A stretch of DNA of 64,000 nt from an uncultured Lachnospiraceae bacterium (GTDB taxonomy: Bacteria; Bacillota; Clostridia; Lachnospirales; Lachnospiraceae). This document shows, piece by piece, positions 27,541 through 36,544 of this stretch. Where the stretch lies: positions 44,126-108,125 of the forward strand of contig CAJTRK010000010.1 of assembly GCA_910578475.1 (NCBI GenBank), written 5' to 3'. The translations under genes were made by a program, and so were the position numbers. Each line of letters begins with the position of its first letter. The stretch's first letter is position 1. The notes under the pieces were generated by a model. That model saw only the letters and a list, made by a program, of their open reading frames with translations, was not told where the DNA came from and ran no database searches.

Positions 27541-28008
27541 ATGGCTAGGTTCGTATATAGAATGCAGAGCATCCTGAATATTAAGATTCAGATGGAAAAT
27601 CAGGCAAAAATGGAGTTCGGCCAGGCACAGCGCAGGCTGCTGGAGGAAGAAGAACGTCTGGAAGGGCTTTACAACAGAAAAGAGTTTTACCTCGAAGAAG
27701 GCAGAAAGCTGCGGATGGATTCTCTGAAAGTGTTGAGTCTGCGAGATAATGAATATGCGGTAGCGCGCATGGAGGAGTACATAGAAGCGCAGAAAGAAGC
27801 CGTGCGGAATGCCGAACTTCAGGTGGAAGAGGCAAGGCAGAAGCTTCAGGAGGTTATGACGGAGCGGAAGGCGCAGGAAAGACTGCGGGAGAAAGCGTTC
27901 GAACAGTTCATGCAGGAAGAGAACGCCAGAGAAGGCAAGGAAGTAGATGAACTGACAAGCTATACCTATGGACAAAAAAGGGGTAAATCGAAAGAAAGGC
28001 GTGGTTAG
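27541..28008 (+). CDS. fliJ: Flagellar export protein FliJ
   Basis: This 155-residue, highly charged protein is almost entirely predicted coiled coil (MQSILNIKIQMENQAKMEFG onward, rich in Glu, Arg, Lys and Gln), which is what FliJ looks like: an antiparallel coiled coil resembling the F1 gamma subunit that sits in the FliI hexamer and recycles export chaperones. Sequence similarity in this family is low, so position right after fliI is important support. The end overlaps the next gene by 41 bases. Confidence 0.85.
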   Translation: MARFVYRMQSILNIKIQMENQAKMEFGQAQRRLLEEEERLEGLYNRKEFYLEEGRKLRMDSLKVLSLRDNEYAVARMEEYIEAQKEAVRNAELQVEEARQKLQEVMTERKAQERLREKAFEQFMQEENAREGKEVDELTSYTYGQKRGKSKERRG

Positions 28009-28879
28009 TAGGATGGCAGAAGCATTTAATGATGCGGTAGATACCAAAGCAGAGAAAAAAAGGCTTAAAGACGAGCGTAAAAAAATAAAAGCCGAACAGA
28101 AGGCACAGAAGAAGGAAGCGAAACAGCGTGCAAAGGAGATTTCCGCGCAGGAAGCGGAGCTGGAAGATGAAGGCGGTGGGATATCGGCTTTTTTCATAAC
28201 GGTTATTCTTGTAATAATCTGGATTGGAATTTTATGTCTTCTTGTGAAACTGGATGTGGGCGGTTTTGGCTCTAATGTGCTCGCGCCTGTTTTAAAAGAT
28301 GTGCCGGTAATCAGTAAAATTCTTCCGGCGGAGTCGGTCGTATCGACTGATGATGAAGAAGCTTACGGAGGTTATACCAGCCTGAAAGAGGCTGTTGACT
28401 ATATCAGGGAACTGGAACTTGAACTGGCGCAGGCTCAGTCCGCAAGCAGTATGGACTCAGAAGAGATGGAAGAGTTGCGGGCAGAAGTGGAACGTTTACA
28501 GACTTTTGAAGATAAGCAGGTGGAATTTGACAGAATTCAGACGGAATTTTATAACGAAGTCGTTTATGCGGAAAACGGACCCGGGCCGGAAGAGTATCAG
28601 AAATATTATGAATTGATTGACCCGACGAATGCCGAATATTTATATAAACAGGTTGTAACGCAGCTGCAGCAGGATGCTAAACTCTCGGATTACGCACAGG
28701 CATATGCGGCAATGGAGCCGGAGGCTGCGGCAAAGATTTTTGAGTCCATGACGAACGATTTGGATTTGGTAGCCAAAATATTAAATCAGATGAACGCGGC
28801 GAGCAGAGGAAATATTCTGGCAAATATGGATGCTGAAGTCGCTGCAAAAGTAACAAGAATCATGGACCCGGAGTCATAA
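27968..28879 (+). CDS. MotE/YlxF-like protein (MgtE-N-type domain)
   Basis: The 303-residue protein has a Lys/Glu/Ala-rich cytoplasmic coil (residues 1-70), one membrane helix at about 78-98, a second coiled coil at about 140-185, and a C-terminal helical domain with YAQAYAAMEPEAAAKIFES and AKILNQMNAASRGNILANMD. That domain resembles the MgtE intracellular N domain found in MotE (a chaperone-like factor for MotC) and in B. subtilis YlxF, which occupies the same operon position between fliJ and fliK. The start is uncertain: ATG 27968 overlaps fliJ, ATG 28013 is the alternative, and neither has a strong ribosome site. Confidence 0.75.
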   Translation: MDKKGVNRKKGVVSRMAEAFNDAVDTKAEKKRLKDERKKIKAEQKAQKKEAKQRAKEISAQEAELEDEGGGISAFFITVILVIIWIGILCLLVKLDVGGFGSNVLAPVLKDVPVISKILPAESVVSTDDEEAYGGYTSLKEAVDYIRELELELAQAQSASSMDSEEMEELRAEVERLQTFEDKQVEFDRIQTEFYNEVVYAENGPGPEEYQKYYELIDPTNAEYLYKQVVTQLQQDAKLSDYAQAYAAMEPEAAAKIFESMTNDLDLVAKILNQMNAASRGNILANMDAEVAAKVTRIMDPES

Positions 28880-28935
28880 TTACGGTCGGAGACTCTTTAT
28901 AATTAAGAAGAGTTTTACGATATATATTTTATAAG

Positions 28936-28976
28936 TAAAATTTCACAGACAGAAATTTTATTTGTAAAAATAAAAT
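28936..28976 (+). promoter_or_regulatory. Two mutually exclusive hairpins before fliK
   Basis: TAAAATTTC (28936-28944) pairs perfectly with GAAATTTTA (28952-28960). The segment ATTTTATTT (28955-28963) pairs perfectly with AAATAAAAT (28968-28976). The two stems share 28955-28960 and cannot form together. They sit about 10 bases before the AGGAGG of fliK. A weaker ACTCTT/AAGAGT hairpin precedes them near 28890-28915. A switching or RNase-processing role is only an inference. Confidence 0.55.
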
Positions 28977-28996
28977 GAAAGAAAGGAGGAAGAAAA

Positions 28997-30592
28997 ATGG
29001 CAGGTATGCCTGTGAACAACAATCTGAATGCGTTCAGCCATGCGGTGAGCAGAAGTGCAGGCGCACAGGGAAGCCAGAATATGCCGGGCGGGAACACTTC
29101 TTATGCGGCAAAGCAGGAAGATGCTTTAAAAGACAGCTTTGATACGGTAATGAGCCGCGTCAATTCTCAGACAAAGACGCCGTCAGCCCCACAAAATGCC
29201 AGAACACAGAACGCCGCGAAATCGCAGTCTACGGTAACCTCTAATGCAGGAAGCCGTACGATGTCGTCAAATGCGACGGCCGAGAGCGCGAAACAGAACA
29301 CGGTGCAGAGTGAAAAGGCGACAGATACGGAAGGAACCAAGACTGTTGAAAACAAAGCAGACGACAAAGTGTCGGATGCGGAACTGCAGGATGAGGCGGC
29401 GGAGACAGACGTTGTAGAAGAAGCAACGAACAACGATGTTTCTGAGAAACAGAAGGATGCCGTGACGGAAGCCGGGGAAAAACTGGTAGAAGATATTGCG
29501 GAAGAGATGGGCGTTACACCGGAAGAAGTGCTGGAAGCCATGGAGATGTTAGGGCTTGGCGTGATGCAGTTACTTGACCCGGATAACATGAAACAGCTTC
29601 TTGTGGCAATATCCGGTAATGAAGACCAGCTTTCCATCATAACGGATGGCGAACTGTATTTACATTTTCAGAATCTTATGAATACGGTATCCGAAAGCCT
29701 GAAAGAATTGCAGGCGGAACTCGGACTTTCCGAGGATGAGCTGAAAGCGCTGATTGCGGAACTGGCGGAGGCTGAAAACGCACCGGAGACTGCAGAAGTT
29801 GTGGAACAACTGACTGCGGGGACTGAGCCGGAAGAAGCGGAAGTGCCGGAAGGCATGAAAGACTATGCGGTAACAGTGCATAGAGACGGCGAAGAAGTGA
29901 AGGTGAAAGTACAGGTAGAGGATGGCGGCGCGAATAAAAGCGTGCGTGAAGAAGTAACGCAGACTGCCGAAGTGCAGAACCGGCATGAGGCGGGAACGGA
30001 CAACGGAGAATCCTTTGGAGAAAACAGAGGAGAGAACGGCACGCAGAACTCTTTTGTGATGCAGACGCCTGTTGAACAGCCTGTTTTGAACGAAGCGGCG
30101 GTGGAACAGACAGCTATGGAGCGTTTTACCAGCACGGAAGACATCATGAATCAGATTACGGAATATATTAAAATTAATCTGAAAAGCGATGTTCAGGAAA
30201 TGGAGTTACAGCTGCATCCGGCGAGTCTTGGAAGCGTCAATGTGCAGATTGCGGCGAAAGACGGCGTGATTACGGCACAGTTTACGGCGCAGAACGAAAC
30301 GGTTAAAGCGGCGATTGAAAGCCAGCTGGTACAGTTAAGAACGCAGTTTGAAGAACAGGGTATTAAAGTGGATGCGGTGGAAGTTACCGTAGCGAATTAT
30401 CGGTTTGAGCAGAGCTTTTCCGGGAAAGAAGAAAATCCCGGCGAAGGAAGCAAAAACGGTAAAAAAGGACCAAGAAGAATCAATCTGAACGACATGAATC
30501 TGGAAGAGCTTCCCGAAGAAATGGAAGATTCCGAAAGAATTGCGGCGGATATGATGGCAAGAAACGGAAACACGGTAGATTACACGGCATAA
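28997..30592 (+). CDS. fliK: Flagellar hook-length control protein FliK
   Basis: The 531-residue protein has a long low-complexity Ala/Ser/Thr/Glu-rich N-terminal and central region, as expected for the secreted molecular ruler, and a folded C-terminal domain at about 390-475: MELQLHPASLGSVNVQIAAK and LRTQFEEQGIKVDAVEVTVA. This matches the FliK C-terminal (Flg_hook) domain that interacts with FlhB to switch export from hook to filament substrates. AAGGAGGA precedes ATG 28997. flgD follows after 55 bases. Confidence 0.93.
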   Translation: MAGMPVNNNLNAFSHAVSRSAGAQGSQNMPGGNTSYAAKQEDALKDSFDTVMSRVNSQTKTPSAPQNARTQNAAKSQSTVTSNAGSRTMSSNATAESAKQNTVQSEKATDTEGTKTVENKADDKVSDAELQDEAAETDVVEEATNNDVSEKQKDAVTEAGEKLVEDIAEEMGVTPEEVLEAMEMLGLGVMQLLDPDNMKQLLVAISGNEDQLSIITDGELYLHFQNLMNTVSESLKELQAELGLSEDELKALIAELAEAENAPETAEVVEQLTAGTEPEEAEVPEGMKDYAVTVHRDGEEVKVKVQVEDGGANKSVREEVTQTAEVQNRHEAGTDNGESFGENRGENGTQNSFVMQTPVEQPVLNEAAVEQTAMERFTSTEDIMNQITEYIKINLKSDVQEMELQLHPASLGSVNVQIAAKDGVITAQFTAQNETVKAAIESQLVQLRTQFEEQGIKVDAVEVTVANYRFEQSFSGKEENPGEGSKNGKKGPRRINLNDMNLEELPEEMEDSERIAADMMARNGNTVDYTA

Positions 30593-30647
30593 ACGATGAA
30601 GCAGACTATGAACACTTTATTTCAAAATTCAGAAAGGAGAATGAAAA

Positions 30648-31412
30648 ATGGCAGTAGCACCGATTGAAAACGGTAAACCTGTGGAAACCACTTCTCAGAC
30701 ATCGCTTAAGGAAAGCGAGAAGAAAAAAAGCAATTCCACGGTTGACAAGGATCAGTTTTTGCAGCTTCTTGTGGCGCAGATGAAATATCAGGACCCGTTG
30801 GAACCGACTTCCAATACGGAATATATTTCTCAGTATGCGACCTTCTCGGAGTTAGAGCAGATGCAGAACATGAGCGCATCTTTGGAACTGGCGAGGGCAT
30901 CCAGTCTGGTAGGGCAGACCGTGCTGATGAAAGTGACGGATTCTTCCGGAAGGCAGACGACCGTACAGGGAAATGTCGATTATGTTTATTACGAGAACAA
31001 CAAAGCATTCCTTTCCATCAACGGAGAACTTTATTCCATGGACGATTTGGATACGGTAGCAGACCCGAAATATCTGTCGGCTTACACGAAAGCGGCTGAG
31101 TTCCTCAACGCTTATAATAAACTTCCGATTTTGCAGCTCGTTACGCTTGAAAATGAAGATGCAATTAAGAAGCTGGATGAAACCTATCAGAATATGTCCG
31201 ATTACGAGAAGAAGTTCATCAGTGACGATTATGTCAAAGGTTTGAAGAAGTATGTTGAAAAGATTGAAGAACTGAAAGCCGGACAGAAAGAGGAAGACGG
31301 CGATAAGACCGAAGGCACTGATACGGATAAGGACGAAGAGACAGAAGAAACGGATAAGACCGAAGGAGCCGATAAAGAGAACGGTGAAGGCAGCAACACA
31401 GATAAGAAGTAA
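30648..31412 (+). CDS. flgD: Flagellar hook assembly (capping) protein FlgD
   Basis: FlgD forms the cap that guides hook subunit (FlgE) assembly. The conserved N-terminal export/cap region is present: KDQFLQLLVAQMKYQDPLEP, then NTEYISQYATFSELEQMQNM. After about residue 100 the protein diverges from the common FlgD layout: there is a short beta segment (VLMKVTDSSGRQTTVQGNVD), a helical stretch with NMSDYEKKFISDDY, and a strongly acidic Lys/Glu/Asp/Thr repeat tail with TEGTD/TEGAD units from about 210 to 254. Ig-like FlgD domains are not obvious. Confidence 0.9.
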   Translation: MAVAPIENGKPVETTSQTSLKESEKKKSNSTVDKDQFLQLLVAQMKYQDPLEPTSNTEYISQYATFSELEQMQNMSASLELARASSLVGQTVLMKVTDSSGRQTTVQGNVDYVYYENNKAFLSINGELYSMDDLDTVADPKYLSAYTKAAEFLNAYNKLPILQLVTLENEDAIKKLDETYQNMSDYEKKFISDDYVKGLKKYVEKIEELKAGQKEEDGDKTEGTDTDKDEETEETDKTEGADKENGEGSNTDKK

Positions 31413-31445
31413 GGAAACGCGGCAATCTCAAGGAGGAGAAAGGTT

Positions 31446-31850
31446 ATGAAGATTCAGAATAACGGATTCCTTTCCCTGGAGCAGTTACAGAATCAATATC
31501 TGGGCCGGAGTAACAGGCAGGTGCAGGGCACAGTTCCCGGAGACGGCCTTAGTTTTCAGGATATTTTATCCCGGAAAACAGAAAGTCCGCAGACGGCAGA
31601 AGTCAAATTTTCCAAGCATGCTGCGGGCAGACTGGCGGACAGACATATTGAACTGACAGAGGAACAGGTAGAACGCCTGAATCTGGGTGCAGCCAAAGCC
31701 GGTGCGAAAGGAATAAACGAGTCATTGGTCATTGTCGATTCTTTTGCATTTATCGTGAATGTACCGAATCAGACGGTCATCACCGCAATGGAACGAACAG
31801 AGACAGACGAAAGCGTATTTACAAACATTGATGGAGCCGTAATTATTTAG
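31446..31850 (+). CDS. TIGR02530-like flagellar operon protein
   Basis: The 134-residue protein has a variable N-terminal third and a conserved-looking remainder: VKFSKHAAGRLADRHIELTE followed by LNLGAAKAGAKGINESLVIV and DSFAFIVNVPNQTVITAM. This pattern matches the uncharacterised flagellar operon family TIGR02530 that sits between flgD and flgE in many Firmicutes. It has no signal peptide. Its role is unknown, probably in hook or rod assembly judging from position. AAGGAGGAG precedes ATG 31446. Confidence 0.8.
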   Translation: MKIQNNGFLSLEQLQNQYLGRSNRQVQGTVPGDGLSFQDILSRKTESPQTAEVKFSKHAAGRLADRHIELTEEQVERLNLGAAKAGAKGINESLVIVDSFAFIVNVPNQTVITAMERTETDESVFTNIDGAVII

Positions 31851-31931
31851 CCGGACCTTTACGGAGGCTTACGTTCCTGACTGACAGAGGGAACGGATGG
31901 CACATCACAGCATTGAAGGAGGTCATTCATT

Positions 31932-34001
31932 ATGATGAGATCACTTTTCTCTGGTGTAGCTGGTTTGAAAGTACACCAGACAAGAATGGATGTTATCGGT
32001 AATAACATCGCAAACGTAAACACAACATCTTATAAATCACAGTCCATGGTATTCAGCGATTTGCTTTACCAGACAACACAGGCGGCTTCCGGCGCCAATG
32101 CGGCAACGGGAAGAGGCGGTATCAACGCCAGACAGATTGGTCTCGGCGCAAAGACCGGAGCGATTTCCACGGCTATCGCAACACAGGGTTCGGCACAGTC
32201 CACCAATAATCCGTGGGACGTCATGATTACGGGAGACGCTTTCTTTGTTGTCAGCAACGGTTCCCAGAACTTTTTCACAAGAGACGGTTCTTTCACGGTA
32301 GACGGCGCCGGAAATCTGGTTATGTCTTCCACAGGTTATACGGTTATGGGATGGCAGGTTGACCCGCAGACGGGAGATATCTACCCGGATACCGTATCCG
32401 CGTTGAAAGTCATGCAAGAAGACAATCTGACCTATCCGCCGGAATCCACCACACAGGCATATATGTCGGGTATTGTGGATAAATATGATTCCGCGCTGAG
32501 CAGTACAAAGGGAAGAGTAGTCACATTGTCTTTCTTTGACCAGCAGGGATATTCCTATACAGCCAAATTCAGCATTCACAGTCTCGGCAGCGCCGGACAG
32601 TATTATGTGCAGCTTGACGATATTTTGAATGAGGACGGAAAATCCCTTGTGGAAGAATTCGGTCTGAGCAATATCAACGAAATCGCGACCTTCGGGTCAC
32701 AGCAGACAGTTACTCAGACCAGCCTGTTCCAGCTGCTTGAGACGGCGACTTACGAACCGGGAGCAAACGGCGCGCAGGGAACCTATTCCATGAAGTATGT
32801 GCCTGCCAATATTCTGGACGGCTATGCGACAAACCAGCTGGTGAATGCGGCGTCTGATGTTAAATTGGTAGAGGCGGATGGCACAACAGACCTGGCTGAC
32901 GGCAAGCAGATAGGCGTAGGTGACGAAGTCAAAGTAGCCGGAACCGTCAAGTTATCCAAGAAAGAACTGCAGGCGGAAAACTTTAACTTGATTTATGCGC
33001 CGGTTAAGACTACCAATCCGGATGGTTCAGAAACGACGGAGTATCATTATTTCGGAACTGATAAGGATGGAAATACGATTCAGCTGCCTGATGCGCCGAC
33101 GGATGCAGCCGGACTCGAACAATGGAAAACTGCTCTGGAGAAATCTTTCCCAGGTGTTGATGTGACAAGCATTAAGGTGAATTCCGACGGCTCCGTAGAT
33201 ATGGGATTCGCACAGACTTTTAAAGCTACAAAAGCAGGAACATATAATGCGAAGGAAAACTATTTCAAGGGTGACAACATTACGGCATTGGAAGCATACG
33301 GCCTTAAGGACACGGACGATACGAAGTATGACATTCAGTCGGTCGCTCCCGACGGTCAGGCGCAGATTACAAAGACGTTTACCTATACGGGCAACAAACT
33401 GGTATACGATACGGAAAAGGGACTTTTCGACTATATCGGTTCTCCGGAGAATGATTCCGCGATATTGAATTTCAATGCAAGCGCAACGTCCAGACAGGGT
33501 GAAGTCATCGACCTGACACGTTTTACGAATATCGATATTGACTTCTCCTTATCCAAGAACTACACCAACGGAGGAACTTCCACCGCTGGTATGCTCGCTG
33601 GCGATAAGGGAGGAAATAATATCGGAACCGGTAGAAAGCCGGGCGAAATGACGGGTATTGAAATCGCACAGGACGGAAAGATTACGGCGTATTATGATAA
33701 CAGCTGTTCCAAATTGTTAGGACAGATTGCGGTTGCAAATTTTGCGAATGCGTCTGGTCTTTCCAAACAGGGTGATAACCTGTATTCGGCGACGGCAAAC
33801 TCCGGCGAATTTGACGGAATCGGTAATGATATCACGGAAAATGACGGATACATGACAAGCGGCGTGTTGGAGATGAGTAACGTTGACCTTTCCCAGGAGT
33901 TTACGGAAATGATTACGACACAGCGTGGATTCCAGGCGAACAGCCGTATTATTACAACTTCAGACAGTTTGTTAGAGGAACTCGTAAACCTGAAACGATA
34001 A
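31932..34001 (+). CDS. flgE: Flagellar hook protein FlgE
   Basis: The 689-residue protein begins MMRSLFSGVAGLKVHQTRMD and continues IGNNIANVNTTSYKSQS, the axial-protein D0 signature, and ends with the matching C-terminal helix EFTEMITTQRGFQANSRII. The middle is an expanded set of beta domains (residues about 90-600), larger than the roughly 400-residue enteric hook protein, which is common in Clostridia. It polymerises under the FlgD cap to form the hook. GGAGGT lies eight bases before ATG 31932, favouring this start over the adjacent ATG. Confidence 0.96.
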   Translation: MMRSLFSGVAGLKVHQTRMDVIGNNIANVNTTSYKSQSMVFSDLLYQTTQAASGANAATGRGGINARQIGLGAKTGAISTAIATQGSAQSTNNPWDVMITGDAFFVVSNGSQNFFTRDGSFTVDGAGNLVMSSTGYTVMGWQVDPQTGDIYPDTVSALKVMQEDNLTYPPESTTQAYMSGIVDKYDSALSSTKGRVVTLSFFDQQGYSYTAKFSIHSLGSAGQYYVQLDDILNEDGKSLVEEFGLSNINEIATFGSQQTVTQTSLFQLLETATYEPGANGAQGTYSMKYVPANILDGYATNQLVNAASDVKLVEADGTTDLADGKQIGVGDEVKVAGTVKLSKKELQAENFNLIYAPVKTTNPDGSETTEYHYFGTDKDGNTIQLPDAPTDAAGLEQWKTALEKSFPGVDVTSIKVNSDGSVDMGFAQTFKATKAGTYNAKENYFKGDNITALEAYGLKDTDDTKYDIQSVAPDGQAQITKTFTYTGNKLVYDTEKGLFDYIGSPENDSAILNFNASATSRQGEVIDLTRFTNIDIDFSLSKNYTNGGTSTAGMLAGDKGGNNIGTGRKPGEMTGIEIAQDGKITAYYDNSCSKLLGQIAVANFANASGLSKQGDNLYSATANSGEFDGIGNDITENDGYMTSGVLEMSNVDLSQEFTEMITTQRGFQANSRIITTSDSLLEELVNLKR

Positions 34002-34024
34002 GTACCTGGAAATAATTCTAAAGG

Positions 34025-34050
34025 AAAGAGGAACTTTTGGGTTCCTCTTT
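34025..34050 (+). terminator. Internal hairpin/attenuator after flgE
   Basis: AAAGAGGAAC (34025-34034) pairs perfectly with GTTCCTCTTT (34041-34050) around a six-base loop, 24 bases after the flgE stop. Only the last three stem bases are T and no longer T-run follows, so it is probably a partial terminator or a 3' stability element inside the operon, reducing expression of flbD and later genes relative to the abundant hook subunit. Confidence 0.6.
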
Positions 34051-34091
34051 CGCCTGTTGTGTGTTAGAATAGGTAGAAGGGCGGAGTATAA

Positions 34092-34277
34092 ATGGTTGAA
34101 GTGACGAAAATCAATGGAGTAAAGGTTCTGATTAATCCTGACTTACTGGAGCTTGTGGAGGAGACTCCGGACACGGTTCTTTCTTTTACAACAGGGCGGA
34201 AAATAATTGTAAAAGAAAGTAGACAAGAAGTTAAAAATTTAGTAAAATCGTATAGAAAGGATATTTTTGCAGATTAA
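34092..34277 (+). CDS. flbD: Flagellar FlbD/SwrD family protein
   Basis: The 61-residue protein reads VEVTKINGVKVLINPDLLEL, then VEETPDTVLSFTTGRKIIVK, which matches the FlbD family (SwrD in B. subtilis). This small protein follows flgE in Firmicutes operons and raises motor torque and stator gene expression in Bacillus. It is directly upstream of motA/motB here, consistent with a stator-related role. No membrane segment or zinc site is visible. Confidence 0.92.
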   Translation: MVEVTKINGVKVLINPDLLELVEETPDTVLSFTTGRKIIVKESRQEVKNLVKSYRKDIFAD

Positions 34278-34307
34278 TGTAAAATTGTGTAAACAGGTGA
34301 TACCGAT

Positions 34308-35117
34308 ATGGATTTAGCGTCAATTTTGGGTTTGGTTATTTGTTTTGTATTGGTTATATTTGGTATTGTATTTGATAAGACCGCGGGAGTGAACTTCGGA
34401 GCTATTAAAAACTTCCTGGATGTGCCGTCGGCGCTCATCACATTCGGCGGTTCTTTCTGTTGTATTCTTGCGAGTAATACATTGAGCAGTTATGCGGCCG
34501 GCTTGAAAAGCATTGCGTTGATTTTTAAATCTTCTGCGATGGATGTACCGGAGATTATCCGGAAGATTATCGATTTGTCCAACGTAGCGCGTAAAGAAGG
34601 TCTGCTTTCTCTGGAAGAAGCGGCAGGTGATATTGATGACCCCTTTTTGCAGAAAGGCATCCTGTTGGTAGTCGATGGTACGGACCCGGAGCTTGTTCGT
34701 GCAATTATGGAGACGGAGCTGGTCAGTGTAGAGGGGCGTCATAAAGAAAAGATTGGATTCTGGGAAGATTTGGGCGCTATGGGACCTGCGTGGGGTATGA
34801 TTGGTACGCTGATTGGTCTGGTAAACATGCTTCAGGCGATGGATGACCCGTCCGCAATCGGCCCTGCTATGGCGGTCGCTTTGATTACGACGTTGTATGG
34901 TTCCATTCTTGCGAACTGGATTTGTGCGCCGGTAGCGAGCAAGTTGAAGAGCAAGAACGCCGATGAAATGATGGTAAAAGAGATTGAAATTGAGGGCCTT
35001 CTGTCAATACAGGCAGGTGAAAACCCTCGTGTAATAGAAGAAAAACTGAAATCCTTCCTTGCACCGAAGGATAGAGGCTCCAACGAAGAAGAAGGCGGAG
35101 GTGAAGCGGATGGCTAA
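34308..35117 (+). CDS. motA: Flagellar stator protein MotA
   Basis: The 269-residue inner-membrane protein has four membrane helices (about 4-24, 33-53, about 150-170 and about 182-202) and a cytoplasmic loop with the charged residues that touch FliG. GMIGTLIGLVNMLQAMDDPS and GPAMAVALITTLYGSILAN are the family signature around helices 3 and 4. With MotB it forms the H+ (or Na+) driven stator. The gene's last eight bases overlap motB. In Bacillus motAB is a separate unit; here it is inside the fla/che operon. Confidence 0.96.
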   Translation: MDLASILGLVICFVLVIFGIVFDKTAGVNFGAIKNFLDVPSALITFGGSFCCILASNTLSSYAAGLKSIALIFKSSAMDVPEIIRKIIDLSNVARKEGLLSLEEAAGDIDDPFLQKGILLVVDGTDPELVRAIMETELVSVEGRHKEKIGFWEDLGAMGPAWGMIGTLIGLVNMLQAMDDPSAIGPAMAVALITTLYGSILANWICAPVASKLKSKNADEMMVKEIEIEGLLSIQAGENPRVIEEKLKSFLAPKDRGSNEEEGGGEADG

Positions 35118-35928
35118 GAGGAAACCTGATGAAGTAAAACCAGGTGCACCCGCGTGGCAGTCTACGTTTGCTGATTTGATGAATCTTCTGCTCTGCTTCT
35201 TTGTTTTGCTGTTCTCTATGTCAACAGTAGATGCGCAGAAGTTTGAGATGATTGCGGCGTCTTTTAATCAGACATTCAGTATTTTTACGGCCGGCGCCAC
35301 GGCCATTGGCGATGGTATTTTGATTAGTAACGGTGTGAGTCAGCTGAATGAGCTGGACCAGTACATCAACAGTACAGGTAAGATGGATAACGGCGAGGTC
35401 GTTTCGGAGGATGTGGCCGAATCGGTGGCGGAAGCCATGGAGGAAATCGAACAGGCCCAGATGGAAGAATCAGAACAGATGGCCGAGATGATAGAAGAAG
35501 CTGTTGAAGAGCGAGATTTGGACGGGGATATTGATGTCGAGTTTACGGCGCAGTATGTGCAGCTTACTTTAAAAGGTTCTTTGCTGTTTGATTCCGGAAG
35601 TACGGAATTAAAAGAAGGGGCTAAAACGGTTTTGGACCAGGTTGGAATTATACTGGAAAGCTATGCCGGAAGTACGATTGAAATCGAAGGACATACGGAT
35701 AATGTGCCGATGTCCGGCGCAAAATATTCTAATAATGATGAATTGAGCTCAGGACGTGCATTGTCGGTATTTAATTATTTGATAGGAACAACGAATCTTG
35801 ACCCTGCGCTTGTAAAACACTCCGGGCGCGGCGAATATATGCCTGTTGCAGATAATTCAACTGCAGAGGGGCGAACGATGAACAGAAGGGTTGAGATTAG
35901 AATATATAATTCGCTGAGTTCGTATTGA
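35110..35928 (+). CDS. motB: Flagellar stator protein MotB
   Basis: Starting at ATG 35110 with GGAGGTG six bases upstream, the 272-residue protein has a short basic cytoplasmic tail, one membrane helix at about 20-40 and the essential ion-carrying aspartate D22 in STFADLMNLLLCFF. The plug/linker region (about 95-150) is acidic and helical. The C-terminal OmpA-like peptidoglycan-binding domain is clear: IEIEGHTDNVPMSG and SSGRALSVFNYLI with MNRRVEIRI at the end. It anchors the stator to the cell wall. An upstream in-frame start at 35059 lacks a ribosome site. Confidence 0.96.
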   Translation: MAKRKPDEVKPGAPAWQSTFADLMNLLLCFFVLLFSMSTVDAQKFEMIAASFNQTFSIFTAGATAIGDGILISNGVSQLNELDQYINSTGKMDNGEVVSEDVAESVAEAMEEIEQAQMEESEQMAEMIEEAVEERDLDGDIDVEFTAQYVQLTLKGSLLFDSGSTELKEGAKTVLDQVGIILESYAGSTIEIEGHTDNVPMSGAKYSNNDELSSGRALSVFNYLIGTTNLDPALVKHSGRGEYMPVADNSTAEGRTMNRRVEIRIYNSLSSY

Positions 35929-35980
35929 TTGTGTTTTGACGAATGCGGCGAATATGAATAAAGGGGAGGAAATGTTTGCA

Positions 35981-36493
35981 ATGAAAAAGAATTTGATTTC
36001 TGTTATTATACTGGCATTGTTGATTGTAAATGTTGTTCTGACGGCCATCATGATGTTCAGTGTGACAAGCGCATCTCAAAAAACGGCGGCTCTAGTAGAT
36101 AATATTGCCTCCGCACTCGATTTGGAACTGACCGCACAGACAGGAGAAACGGAGGTAGTCGTTCCGATGGAAAATATTGAGGTATACAGTATTTCTGAAT
36201 CCATGACGATTCCTCTTATGAAGGGCGAAGATGGTGAAGACCATTACTGTGTGGTTTCCGTCAGCTTTTCAATTGACAAAGAAGCGGATGGATATAAGAC
36301 CTACGGTTCCGACCTGACGGCGCAGGAAAAGCTGTTAATGGATAAGATTAACGCCATTTTTGGAGAATACACAATAGAAATGGCGAGAGGAAATGAAGAA
36401 CAGATTAAGAAGGAAATTCTTGAAGAAGTACAGAAAATGTTTGATTCTGAATTTATATTTGCCGTATCATTCAGCAGTATTATATACTCATAG
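35981..36493 (+). CDS. fliL: Flagellar basal body-associated protein FliL
   Basis: From ATG 35981 the product is 170 residues with one N-terminal membrane helix (about 4-27, NLISVIILALLIVNVVLTAI) and an extracytoplasmic domain ending VQKMFDSEFIFAVSFSSII. GGGGAGGA lies ten bases upstream; in-frame ATGs at 35954 and 35972 are less well placed. FliL surrounds the stator and stabilises it under load. The conserved lysine and phenylalanine pattern of FliL is weak, so position between motB and fliM is part of the argument. Confidence 0.85.
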   Translation: MKKNLISVIILALLIVNVVLTAIMMFSVTSASQKTAALVDNIASALDLELTAQTGETEVVVPMENIEVYSISESMTIPLMKGEDGEDHYCVVSVSFSIDKEADGYKTYGSDLTAQEKLLMDKINAIFGEYTIEMARGNEEQIKKEILEEVQKMFDSEFIFAVSFSSIIYS

Positions 36494-36544
36494 CCCTATG
36501 CTTATATATTGAACGAAATATACTACACGGGGAGGTGAGTTTTC

